16,319 nucleotides of DNA from an uncultured Brevundimonas sp. (GTDB taxonomy: Bacteria > Pseudomonadota > Alphaproteobacteria > Caulobacterales > Caulobacteraceae): assembly GCF_943913055.1 (NCBI RefSeq), contig NZ_CALTWS010000039.1, positions 1 to 16,319 of the forward strand, read 5' to 3'. Positions 1 to 7,321 of this stretch are shown here, one piece after another. The notes under the pieces were generated by a model, which worked only from the letters and a program-made list of their open reading frames with translations, ran no database searches and was not told where the DNA came from. The translations under genes and the position numbers were made by a program. Each line of letters starts with the position of its first letter. Positions within the stretch are counted from its first letter, which is position 1.

Positions 1-807
1 CAGGGAGGGCTGGGCACCTGGTCGTGTCGCGGCGATCGCTCCGGCGGCGCAGGCGAAGGTCAGGGCGGCTTCGGGCGACTGGCCCTCCAGCAGGGCGACG
101 CAGATCGCGCCGACGAAACAGTCGCCAGCCCCGGTGGCGTCCACGGCCTTCACCTTTGGCGGCGTGGCCGAGGCGATCAGGGCTCCGCGCTGGTACATCT
201 TGGCCCCGCGTGCCCCCAGGGTGACGACTACCCGACCGCCGCCGTGGTGCAGCAGGTCGCCATAGAAGGCGGCCTCGGTCTCGTTGACCACGATCAGGTC
301 GGCCCGGCGCAGCAGCTGGTCCGACACCGGGGCCGCCGGGGCGAGGTTGACGCAGACGAAGTCGGTGGCCCGACCGACCGCCGCCTCCACGGTCTCGACC
401 GGCAGTTCCATCTGGAGGATCAGGGGACATTCGATCCGCGCCGGTAGCTGTTCGGGCATGACCCTGTGATTGGCCCCGGCCGCGACGACGATCTGGTTCT
501 CGCCTTCCGGATCGACCGCGATCAGGGCGACGCCCGTCGGAGCCTCCGCATCGGTCAGCACGCCGCCGGTGTCGACATCGTCGGCCAGCAGAAGAGCGAG
601 CGCCTCCTCGGCCATGCCGTCGCGCCCGACCCGCCCGATCATGCAGACCTCGGCCCCCAGACGCTGAGCGGCCAGCGCCTGATTGGCCCCCTTGCCGCCC
701 GGATGCCGCGCAAGGGAGGCACCCGTCACCGTCTCGCCGGCCGCCGGCAGGCTGGGGGTAGAGGCCACGAAGTCCAGATTGATGGAGCCGACGACGGTGA
801 TCCTCAC
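1..807 (-). CDS. rbsK: Ribokinase (PfkB family), 3' end cut by window edge
   Basis: Phosphorylates D-ribose to ribose-5-phosphate with ATP in the cytoplasm. The frame stays open for 269 codons from a GTG start at 807 down to base 1. Visible motifs are the N-terminal GSINLDFV strand, the substrate-binding GGKGANQA (residues 37-44) and the PfkB signature DATGAGD (223-229), whose last Asp is the expected catalytic base. The last visible residues, TRPGAQPSL, match the extreme C-terminal part of ribokinases, so only some 15-40 residues are missing. The GTG start overlaps the TGA stop of the upstream nucleoside hydrolase (GTGA), which implies an operon with translational coupling. Such a pair would hydrolyse a nucleoside and capture the released ribose. 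Another PfkB sugar kinase is possible, but the N- and C-terminal motifs fit ribokinase best. Confidence 0.9.
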   Translation of the reverse strand, partial: MRITVVGSINLDFVASTPSLPAAGETVTGASLARHPGGKGANQALAAQRLGAEVCMIGRVGRDGMAEEALALLLADDVDTGGVLTDAEAPTGVALIAVDPEGENQIVVAAGANHRVMPEQLPARIECPLILQMELPVETVEAAVGRATDFVCVNLAPAAPVSDQLLRRADLIVVNETEAAFYGDLLHHGGGRVVVTLGARGAKMYQRGALIASATPPKVKAVDATGAGDCFVGAICVALLEGQSPEAALTFACAAGAIAATRPGAQPSL

Positions 808-1733
808 GCACAGCTCTCCGCGATCAGATCGAAGACGCCGTCGGCCTGGACCCCGGTGGCCCAGCGATGGGGTGCCGTCTCCGGATCGACGCGGAACTCC
901 ACCGCCGTATGCCCGCGCGTCAGCTCGCTCTGCACCTCTACCGCGATCCGGCAGGGCTTGAGCGTAAACAGGTCCGGGTTCATCAGCCAAGCGACTGGGC
1001 AGGGGTCATGCAGCGGTGGAGCGTCCCAGCCGACGATCCGCTTTTCCACGTCCTGAGAGAACCGCATCATCGCCGCCGCCGTATCGCCCCGTGCGGTGCC
1101 CAGCGCCGCCAGACGTGCGATCCGCGCATCGGTCGCCCGCACCTGATGCGTGACGTCCAGTCCGAACATGACGACCGGACAGGCGCTGCGCAGAACCTCG
1201 TCCGCGGCTTCCGGATCGGCCCAGATGTTGAACTCGGCCGACGGGGTGATGTTGCCACCCTCGCTACGGGCCCCGCCCATGACCGCGACCGGGCCCAGAC
1301 GTTTCTGGATCATCGGCTCCTTGCGCAGGGCATGGGCCAGATTGGTCATCGGGCCCAGGATGGCCAGGGCCACCGAGCCCTCGGGCCGGCTCATGACATT
1401 ATCGATGATCGCGTCCACGCCGTGCCCGTCGGCAATGCCACGATCGGGCGTGAAGGGTGGCAGATAACCCAACCCCTCCTCGCCATGGAACTCGCTGGCG
1501 CCCGCGGGCTTGCGGCGCAGGGGCCGGTCGGCACCGGGCCGTACCTGTATGTCCTCACGACCCGCGATCTGGCGCAGCATCAGAGCGTTGCGTGTCGTCT
1601 TTTTCAGCGGGACATTGCCCCCCACCGTCGTGACCGCCAGCAGCTCCAGCCGCGCCGACCCGAACGCCAGCATCAGGGCCACGGCGTCGTCCACGCCGGG
1701 GTCGCAGTCGATGATCAGGGATTGCGTCGTCAT
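804..1733 (-). CDS. Inosine-uridine preferring nucleoside hydrolase (IUNH family)
   Basis: Cleaves the N-glycosidic bond of ribonucleosides to give ribose and a free base. The protein has 309 residues, the usual family length. The calcium/ribose-binding signature DCDPGVDDA (residues 9-17) starts the protein. It is followed by GPMTNLA (127-133), EFNIWADPEAA (167-177) and LHDPCPVA (241-248), which carries the His and Asp expected near the leaving group and the metal. I start at the ATG at 1733 because the family signature begins nine residues later. Longer in-frame starts reach 1841 but add an Arg-rich extension unlike the family. No strong Shine-Dalgarno sequence is visible. Its stop overlaps the ribokinase start, so both are probably co-transcribed for nucleoside salvage. 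Substrate preference (purine or pyrimidine) cannot be read from the sequence. Confidence 0.92.
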   Translation of the reverse strand: MTTQSLIIDCDPGVDDAVALMLAFGSARLELLAVTTVGGNVPLKKTTRNALMLRQIAGREDIQVRPGADRPLRRKPAGASEFHGEEGLGYLPPFTPDRGIADGHGVDAIIDNVMSRPEGSVALAILGPMTNLAHALRKEPMIQKRLGPVAVMGGARSEGGNITPSAEFNIWADPEAADEVLRSACPVVMFGLDVTHQVRATDARIARLAALGTARGDTAAAMMRFSQDVEKRIVGWDAPPLHDPCPVAWLMNPDLFTLKPCRIAVEVQSELTRGHTAVEFRVDPETAPHRWATGVQADGVFDLIAESCA

Positions 1734-1892
1734 GCGGCTGGTTTGAAGCGGGTCGCGCCGCCGGGCAAGAGCAAGTCGCGGATCGCGCGCGGCAAGGAGC
1801 CTTGGCCGTCCTGAGGCGTTGCCGGATTTGCTGCCCTCCACGACCAGCGTTAGGCTGAACGGCAGAGCCCTTCATGCGCGGTCCCTTGGCCG

Positions 1893-1902
1893 CTTTCGAA
1901 AG
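1893..1902. promoter_or_regulatory. 10-bp palindrome CTTTCGAAAG before the RTX gene
   Basis: A perfect palindrome, CTTTCGAAAG, ends 8 bp before the RTX start codon and overlaps its ribosome-binding region (GAAAGAGA). The identical 10-mer occurs at 11522-11531, 16 bp upstream of the AIPR-like gene. It could be a regulator site or a coincidence of AAAG-rich ribosome-binding sequence. Confidence 0.25.
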
Positions 1903-1910
1903 AGATCGTA

Positions 1911-4679
1911 ATGCCCGTCATCAATGGAACGTCCGGCCCCGATGGTTTCGGCAATCTGTCCGAGCCGTCGACCATCGCCTATGGCTTTGGCGGCAATGAC
2001 TACATCCGTATCCTGGGGGCCAACAGCGAGGCCTATGGCGGCGATGACAATGATACATTGCTGTCGCAGACCACCAGCGGCGCAACGACTTTGCTGGATG
2101 GCGGTAACGGCAACGACAGCCTGCTGTTGGACACGTCGTCGGCGACCCTGGTGGCGACCCTGCGAGGCGGGGCAGGTAATGACACGATCGAGAGCCGCGG
2201 CGGCGGCCAGGTCATCGTGGATGCGGGGGATGGCGACGATCAGCTGATCCTGGCGGTCAGTCGATACGTTGGCGGTAACTCAATTCGGCACACCACCTTC
2301 GATGTCACCTTGGGCGCAGGCTCTGACACCCTCGTGGTCAGGTTACCATCGACCTTTGAAGGCTTGGCGGTGTTGAACGACATTATCGTCGTCAATGATT
2401 TTCAGGCGGGCCTTGGAGGGGACCAGCTGTCCGTGGCCGCTCTGTTTGAGAGATTTGGGGGGCAGTATCTGACGAACTGGAATGGCAGTAATCCCTTCGC
2501 CACAGGCCACCTGCGCCTTATCCAGTCCGGCAATGATACCGTGTTGCAGATCGATTCCGACGGTGCGGGCGCAGGCGGCTTCATCGACTCGATCCGGTTG
2601 CGCAATGTCGACGTCAACACAGTGCTGACTTACAATTTGGCGGGCCTGTCCCCCGACGGGTCCACGAGTGGTGAAACGCGGGTGGGTACGGCAGCCATCG
2701 ACAACCTGCGCGGCACCTATGGTGACGATCTGATCCAGGGCCTAGTCGGCAATGACAGGTTGTCCGGGGATCTCGGCAATGATGTGCTGGAAGGCGGTGA
2801 CGGCAACGACACTCTCGACGGCGGCTATGGGTTCGACCGGCTATACGGCGGCGAGGGCGCGGATAATCTGACGGACGATGTGGGCGGTGACGAGCTTTAC
2901 GGTGAAGGTGGCGACGATGTCCTATTTGGACGTGGCACCGCCCGGCTTGACGGCGGAGATGGAAACGACACGCTCGAACTGTCAGGTGGCAACGGCGTAT
3001 TGTTAGGCGGGGCGGGCGACGACCTCTTCATCACGGGCGGTCAAGGCACCGCAACCGTGACGACCGGAACAGGTTCAGACACGATTCGGAATGGCGGAAG
3101 CGTAATCGTAACGGATTTCACGGTCGGGGCCGGAGGGGACATCGTTCAGGTCGGGATCAATGTTGGTCGCCCCTATTTGTCAGCGATCCAGCGCGGTGCC
3201 GACACCATAATCCAGGGGATTACCCTTCAGAACGTCAACGCCGGGTTCCTGACAAGTTTCAATACGAACGGGCGCTGGATACATCTGATCTCTGGTGAAG
3301 CAACGGACGATACCCTGATCGGCAATCAGGTGAACAACACCTTGGTTGGCAACGACGGCAACGATTTTCTGGATGGTCGCGGCGGCGATGACATCATGGT
3401 GGGCGGAACAGGAAACGATATCTATGTGATCGATTCGGCCGGCGACAGTGTGTTGGAGAGCGCTCAGCCCGGGCAGGGGTTCGACATCATCTACACCGAG
3501 GTCAACTACACTCTTCCCGAGAGCACCGACCGCGCCATCGAACTGATTTCTGCAAGAGACTGGAGTGCCACCACACCGCTGGAACTGCGCGGGAACTACC
3601 TTTCCAACATTCTTTACGGCAATGCCGGAGCCAATTTTCTGGACGGTCGCGGCGGCGTCGATTCCATGCTCGGCCAGGGCGGCAACGACGTCTATGTCGT
3701 CGATGAGGCCGGCGACAATGTCTATGAACTGGCGGGTGAGGGGCGCGACACCGTCTATGCTTCTGTCGACTATGCCCTGTCCGAAACCACGGACGTCGAG
3801 GTGCTGTCGGCGCGGGACTGGGCGGGCACGACGCCACTGTCCCTGACCGGCAACGGCCTGGCCAATGAGGTCTATGGCAATGCGGGAGCCAACTTCCTCG
3901 ACGGTCGCGGCGGGGCCGATATCCTGGTCGGGTTCGGCGGCAACGACACCTATGTGGTCGACAACGCCGGGGACTATGTCCTGGAATCGGTGGGCGAGGG
4001 TCGCGACGTGGTCTTCACCTCCACCACCTATGCCCTGGCGGCGGGCAGCGAGATCGAGGTGTTGTCCACCCGTGATCAAAGCGCCACGACCGGTATCGAT
4101 CTGTACGGCAATGCCTTCGCCAACGAACTGGCCGGCAATGCCGGGATCAACCGGCTGGATGGGGGCGCAGGCGCGGATACCCTGACCGGGTTCGGCGGGG
4201 CCGATCTGTTCACCTTCACCACGGCTCTCGGCAACGGCAATGTCGATTGGATCACCGACTTCGTCCACGGCGTCGACCGGATCGGCCTGGACAGCGCGAT
4301 CTTCCAGGGTCTCGGCGCTGTGACCGCCACGAACTTCGTGCGCGGGGCGGTGGCCCTGGATGCCGACGACCGCATCCTGTTCGACGCGGCGACGGGGGCC
4401 GTGCTGTTCGATGCGGACGGCAGCGGCGCCGGCGCGGCCGTCCAGTTCGCCACGGTGTCCGGTGCCTCGGGCCTGAACTGGGACGACTTCGTGATCCTGC
4501 CATCCGCCAACGGTCAGAAAGTCTTCGACGAAGACACCGACGGCCCGCTGATCCAGCCTGCATCGGACGATGGCCTGTCGTTCCCGAGCCTGGTCGTCGA
4601 GTCGCCCTATCCGACGCCGAATGACGGGACAGGCCTGATCGCCCACGATCACGACCCGTCGCACGACTGGTTTCTCTAG
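1911..4679 (+). CDS. RTX / hemolysin-type calcium-binding repeat protein, probably type I secreted
   Basis: 922 residues with no N-terminal signal peptide or membrane segment. GGxGxDxU nonapeptides bind calcium and fold as beta-rolls outside the cell. They occur near residues 25-70, densely at about 260-375, and again in four evenly spaced blocks near 485, 575, 661 and 747. The last blocks carry NDxYVVDxAGDxVxE and EVLSxRDxxATT motifs. Residues about 765-863 resemble the C-terminal region of serralysin-like and other RTX exoproteins, ending in DDFVIL, and an acidic 59-residue tail follows. No protease HExxH or other catalytic motif is visible, so it may be structural, adhesive or S-layer-like. 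The ATG at 1911 is preceded by GAAAGAGA. No ABC exporter, adaptor or TolC-like gene lies nearby. The 5' half is clearly AT-richer than the 3' half. Function beyond RTX is unknown. Confidence 0.85.
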   Translation: MPVINGTSGPDGFGNLSEPSTIAYGFGGNDYIRILGANSEAYGGDDNDTLLSQTTSGATTLLDGGNGNDSLLLDTSSATLVATLRGGAGNDTIESRGGGQVIVDAGDGDDQLILAVSRYVGGNSIRHTTFDVTLGAGSDTLVVRLPSTFEGLAVLNDIIVVNDFQAGLGGDQLSVAALFERFGGQYLTNWNGSNPFATGHLRLIQSGNDTVLQIDSDGAGAGGFIDSIRLRNVDVNTVLTYNLAGLSPDGSTSGETRVGTAAIDNLRGTYGDDLIQGLVGNDRLSGDLGNDVLEGGDGNDTLDGGYGFDRLYGGEGADNLTDDVGGDELYGEGGDDVLFGRGTARLDGGDGNDTLELSGGNGVLLGGAGDDLFITGGQGTATVTTGTGSDTIRNGGSVIVTDFTVGAGGDIVQVGINVGRPYLSAIQRGADTIIQGITLQNVNAGFLTSFNTNGRWIHLISGEATDDTLIGNQVNNTLVGNDGNDFLDGRGGDDIMVGGTGNDIYVIDSAGDSVLESAQPGQGFDIIYTEVNYTLPESTDRAIELISARDWSATTPLELRGNYLSNILYGNAGANFLDGRGGVDSMLGQGGNDVYVVDEAGDNVYELAGEGRDTVYASVDYALSETTDVEVLSARDWAGTTPLSLTGNGLANEVYGNAGANFLDGRGGADILVGFGGNDTYVVDNAGDYVLESVGEGRDVVFTSTTYALAAGSEIEVLSTRDQSATTGIDLYGNAFANELAGNAGINRLDGGAGADTLTGFGGADLFTFTTALGNGNVDWITDFVHGVDRIGLDSAIFQGLGAVTATNFVRGAVALDADDRILFDAATGAVLFDADGSGAGAAVQFATVSGASGLNWDDFVILPSANGQKVFDEDTDGPLIQPASDDGLSFPSLVVESPYPTPNDGTGLIAHDHDPSHDWFL
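3363..4190 (+). repeat. In-gene repeat series, unit 86-90 codons
   Basis: Blocks starting (D/N)(F/R)LDG begin at 3363, 3633, 3891 and 4149, spaced 270, 258 and 258 bp (90, 86 and 86 codons). Each holds an RTX nonapeptide, an NDxYVVDxAGD segment, a beta-rich EVLSxRDxxATT segment and GNAGAN, except that the fourth runs instead into the C-terminal domain. The spacing is an exact multiple of three, and the divergence lies mostly in variable loops. This suggests old internal duplication of a folded module rather than recent slippage. Confidence 0.8.
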
Positions 4680-4692
4680 AGGCAGCGCCGTA

Positions 4693-5355
4693 TCAGCGGC
4701 ATTTGTCCACGCATACCCGGGCCAGGACCTCGGCGGAGTCAACCAGGGGTACGGACACATCCTCCGAGGCGAGCAACAGCGGCACCTCGGTACAGCCGGC
4801 GATCACCACCTCGGTCCCGGCCTGAACCAATGCGGCCGCCAGACGGCGCATCTCGGCGCGCGGGCGGTCGTCGGCATCCCCGCCCTTGACGGCGAAGACG
4901 GCGCTCATGAAGGCCGCGCGATCCTCGCCGTCCAGCCGCGTGATCTCCAGCTCCCGTTCCGCCAGGGCCTTGGCGTAAAGCGCCTCTCCCCCCGGCGTGG
5001 CCAGCACGCCGATACGATGCGCGCCCGTCGCCTTGGCCGCGTCTGCCGTAGCCGCGATCATGTCGATGAAGGGCAGGCCCGCCGCGCGGATCGCGTCGGC
5101 ATGGGCATGAGCCGTGTTGCAGGGCATGGCCAGTATGTCGGCCCCGGCGTCCCGCAACCGCACTGCCATTTCGCCCAGCGTCACCTTGGCCTCCTCGGCA
5201 CGGGTATGGCGATGCGGCACCTGGGGGTTAAGATCGACTAGCATGCGGATGTGATCTTCGTCTCGGCTGGCCGGCGTCAGGGCCTGGACCCGCGCCATGA
5301 AGGCCGTGGTCGCCACCGGCCCCATGCCGCCCAGGATGCCGAGGATCTGGTTCAT
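4693..5355 (-). CDS. Aspartate/glutamate racemase family protein
   Basis: PLP-independent amino-acid racemase family, which interconverts L- and D-aspartate or glutamate by a two-cysteine mechanism in the cytoplasm. The protein has 220 residues, near the usual length of about 230. It opens with the family signature ILGILGGMGPVAT. Both expected catalytic cysteines are present: Cys79 in MPCNTAH and Cys188 in AGCTEVPLLL. The ATG overlaps the stop of the upstream lipoprotein gene by 4 bp (ATGA), making it the third gene of a tightly coupled operon with a D-cysteine desulfhydrase-like enzyme. The gene converges on the RTX gene with only 13 bp between stop codons, and no clear terminator is visible there. 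The exact substrate is inferred at family level only; related members act on aspartate, glutamate or hydantoins. Confidence 0.85.
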   Translation of the reverse strand: MNQILGILGGMGPVATTAFMARVQALTPASRDEDHIRMLVDLNPQVPHRHTRAEEAKVTLGEMAVRLRDAGADILAMPCNTAHAHADAIRAAGLPFIDMIAATADAAKATGAHRIGVLATPGGEALYAKALAERELEITRLDGEDRAAFMSAVFAVKGGDADDRPRAEMRRLAAALVQAGTEVVIAGCTEVPLLLASEDVSVPLVDSAEVLARVCVDKCR

Positions 5356-5663
5356 GCTGCAGGCTTTCCTTCCTCGAACCGGATCGTAAATCTTACCTTG
5401 GCATCGCCGCTGCGAGGGTTCAGTCGTGCGCGTTGTGCTCCTTCAACTGCGGCCCGACCAAATCCTTGACCAGGCGGAGTTTCTGAAAGGACACGACACT
5501 CGCCGACTGCTCCATCGGGGGCTACGGCGCATTCCAGCGTAACGACCCCCGTCCCAGCATATCGCTGATCCAGCGTCGCTTCGGGGACTGTCGTGCAGGC
5601 GCTCACTATTAGCGCTAGCCCGAGCGCCGAAGTGAGCGACCTTAAAGCTGCTTTCTGACGCAT
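5352..5663 (-). CDS. Small lipoprotein with TonB C-terminal-like domain
   Basis: 103 residues. A short positively charged N-terminus (MRQKAALR) leads into a hydrophobic stretch ending in the lipobox VSAC with Cys23, so it should be a lipid-anchored envelope protein. Thr at +2 argues against inner-membrane retention. Residues about 38-98 (GTGVVTLECAVAPDGAVG, then vLSETPPGQGFGRAAVEGA and VRFTIRFE) have the pattern of the TonB C-terminal/periplasmic domain. The ATG at 5663 shares one base with the upstream TGA (TGATG), and the TGA stop overlaps the next ATG by 4 bp. This sets the start and shows a translationally coupled operon. A longer same-frame reading upstream to 6389 is only a shadow of the PLP-enzyme gene. 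Role unknown; the placement between two amino-acid enzymes is unusual. Confidence 0.75.
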   Translation of the reverse strand: MRQKAALRSLTSALGLALIVSACTTVPEATLDQRYAGTGVVTLECAVAPDGAVGECRVLSETPPGQGFGRAAVEGAQRARLNPRSGDAKVRFTIRFEEGKPAA

Positions 5664-6661
5664 CACAATGCCCCTTCCATCTCGCCCTGATAGCCAAACA
5701 GGCCCTGTGCCCCGCCGGTGTGCAGGAAGACCACCGTCTCGCCTTCGAACCGTCCGGCCCTGGCCAGGGCGATCAGCCCCTTCATCGCCTTGCCGGTGTA
5801 GACGGGGTCCAGCACGATGCCATCGGTTCGGGCCGCCAGTTTCAGCGCCTCGATCACCGCCCCGTCGATCAGGCCATAGCCCTCGCCGACATAGTCGCAG
5901 TCGGCCACGACCATGGCATCCGTCACCGCGTCGGGCCGACCCAGCAGGGCGGCGGTTTCCTGCGCCAGTTTCAGCACATTGGCCTCCTGCTTCGGCTTCG
6001 GGGCGCGCACGCCGATGCCCAGCACCGGGATGTCGGCCCCCATGACCGCCAGGCCGGCGACCAGTCCCGCATGGGTGCCCGCGCTGCCGGTCGCCGTCAC
6101 GATCCGGTCGATGGGCAGGTCCAGCTCGTCGGCCTGGACTACGATCTCGCGCGCGCAATCGACATAGCCCAGGGCTCCGATGGCGTTCGAGCCGCCGCCC
6201 GGGATGACATAGGGCCGACCGCCTCGCGCCCGCACCTCGGCGGCCGTCTTTTCCAGTTCGGCCGGCATGTCCGATCCGCCGTCGACCAAGCGGATGCCTG
6301 CGCCGAACAGACGGTCCATCAGCACGTTGCCGTTGTGGACATAGTCGGTGGCCTTCGACCCGGTTCGTTCTTCCAGAATGACCTCGCACTTCAACCCATG
6401 CGCCGCCGCCGCCGCCGCGGTCTGGCGCACGTGGTTCGACTGCACCGCGCCCTGGGTGACCAGGGTGTCGGCTCCCTGTTCGAAGGCCTCGCCCAGCAGA
6501 AATTCCAGCTTACGGGTCTTGTTGCCGCCGCCGGCCAGGCCGGTGCAGTCATCCCGCTTGATCCACAGCTCCACGCCCAGCGCTTCTGAAAGGCGCGGCA
6601 GCGGCTCCAGCGGCGTAGGCAGATGGGCCAGGCGGACGCGGGGAAAACGGGCGAGATGCAT
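5663..6661 (-). CDS. dcyD: D-cysteine desulfhydrase-like PLP enzyme (ACC deaminase family)
   Basis: Fold-type II PLP enzyme of the D-cysteine desulfhydrase/ACC deaminase family. It would convert D-cysteine to pyruvate, H2S and ammonia; relatives use L-cysteate or 1-aminocyclopropane-1-carboxylate. The 332 residues fit the family (about 330). The PLP lysine is Lys48 in AGGGNKTRKLEFL, the substrate-contact motif is QSNHVRQTAA (74-83), a phosphate-binding glycine-rich stretch TGSAGTHAG lies mid-protein, and HTGGAQGLFGY (314-324) ends it. The start ATG at 6661 places PTPLEPLPRLSEALG at the expected N-terminal position. The TGA stop shares a base with the ATG of the downstream lipoprotein, and a racemase-family gene follows, suggesting a D-amino-acid catabolic unit. 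A BLUF gene ends 57 bp upstream on the same strand. L-cysteate lyase (CuyA) is an alternative that motifs alone do not exclude. Confidence 0.85.
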   Translation of the reverse strand: MHLARFPRVRLAHLPTPLEPLPRLSEALGVELWIKRDDCTGLAGGGNKTRKLEFLLGEAFEQGADTLVTQGAVQSNHVRQTAAAAAAHGLKCEVILEERTGSKATDYVHNGNVLMDRLFGAGIRLVDGGSDMPAELEKTAAEVRARGGRPYVIPGGGSNAIGALGYVDCAREIVVQADELDLPIDRIVTATGSAGTHAGLVAGLAVMGADIPVLGIGVRAPKPKQEANVLKLAQETAALLGRPDAVTDAMVVADCDYVGEGYGLIDGAVIEALKLAARTDGIVLDPVYTGKAMKGLIALARAGRFEGETVVFLHTGGAQGLFGYQGEMEGAL

Positions 6662-6718
6662 GGGCGAACTCCGGTCGAGGATCCCCCCTCATAGCGGGCC
6701 GCCGCCGGTTTGCCGACC

Positions 6719-7132
6719 TCAGTTCACCGATGCGGTGTCAAGGGTTTCGCGTAACAGGTCGACGATCCGGTCCGGCGTGGCGTCCTGGGCCTCGATCAGC
6801 CGATCCAGTGTATCGGCCTGAGCCGGGGTGATACGGGCACTCGCCATGGTCCAGTTCCCAAAGCGTCGGGCCGAAATGGGCTCGCGGCCGATGATGGACA
6901 CTTCGCGATGCCTGCGATCACCGTTCAACCGCTTCAACAGATTGTCCAGAATCGCCGGTGAGCCTTCGATGACCTGGATATAACGCTCACCATGGGCCGC
7001 CAGCACCCCGGTCAGGCCGTCGCGATCGTTGTTGCGCTGCGACTCGGCCAAAATGGTCGCGAGATTGGTCAGGGAGCCGGTCGATCCGGTCGCCCGGCTT
7101 TCATAGACCAACCGTTCCAGTCCTGCGTTCAT
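6719..7132 (-). CDS. Single-domain BLUF blue-light sensor (FAD-binding)
   Basis: Short BLUF protein, 137 residues from the chosen start, which binds FAD and senses blue light. Alignment by eye to AppA shows all key positions: Tyr10 in LVYESR, Asn35 in SQRNNDRDGLTG, Gln53 in YIQVIEG, and Trp94/Met96 in GNWTMA, with AppA-like spacing plus one inserted residue. Only about 35 residues follow the domain, and there is no GGDEF, EAL or other output domain, so it should act through a protein partner. I start at the ATG at 7132 because GGGGTGGAG lies a few bases upstream. The ATG at 7153 would add seven residues and lacks such a site. It is divergent from a TetR gene and lies 57 bp upstream of the D-cysteine desulfhydrase operon, so read-through is possible. 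Confidence 0.9.
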   Translation of the reverse strand: MNAGLERLVYESRATGSTGSLTNLATILAESQRNNDRDGLTGVLAAHGERYIQVIEGSPAILDNLLKRLNGDRRHREVSIIGREPISARRFGNWTMASARITPAQADTLDRLIEAQDATPDRIVDLLRETLDTASVN

Positions 7133-7321
7133 TGTCCACTCCACCCCGATCATCGCTTAATGCCAGATGCGTGTCGGGGTTGCACATGCTGCCGTCTATC
7201 GGTCGGGCGACATAGTGGAGGGCAGTCGGGTTGAACGGGCGATTTCTCGCCACCAGCCTGTACTCCGGGCCCGATCAATGTCTCACTCGCGTGATAAGGC
7301 GGCTTGTCGCATCATCGAGAC

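Noticed and set aside
3363..4190. Evenly spaced repeats that might suggest a CRISPR-like array
   Set aside because: Spacing is about 258-270 bp, in frame, and encodes RTX modules; no short identical repeats with unique spacers.
3180..4760. 526-codon open frame antisense to the RTX gene
   Set aside because: Periodic pattern mirrors the RTX repeats on the other strand; no independent start signal or domain.
5352..6389. 345-codon minus-strand frame extending upstream of the lipoprotein
   Set aside because: The extra N-terminal part is Arg/Gly-rich out-of-frame translation of the desulfhydrase gene. The lipobox and the TGATG junction fix the start at 5663.
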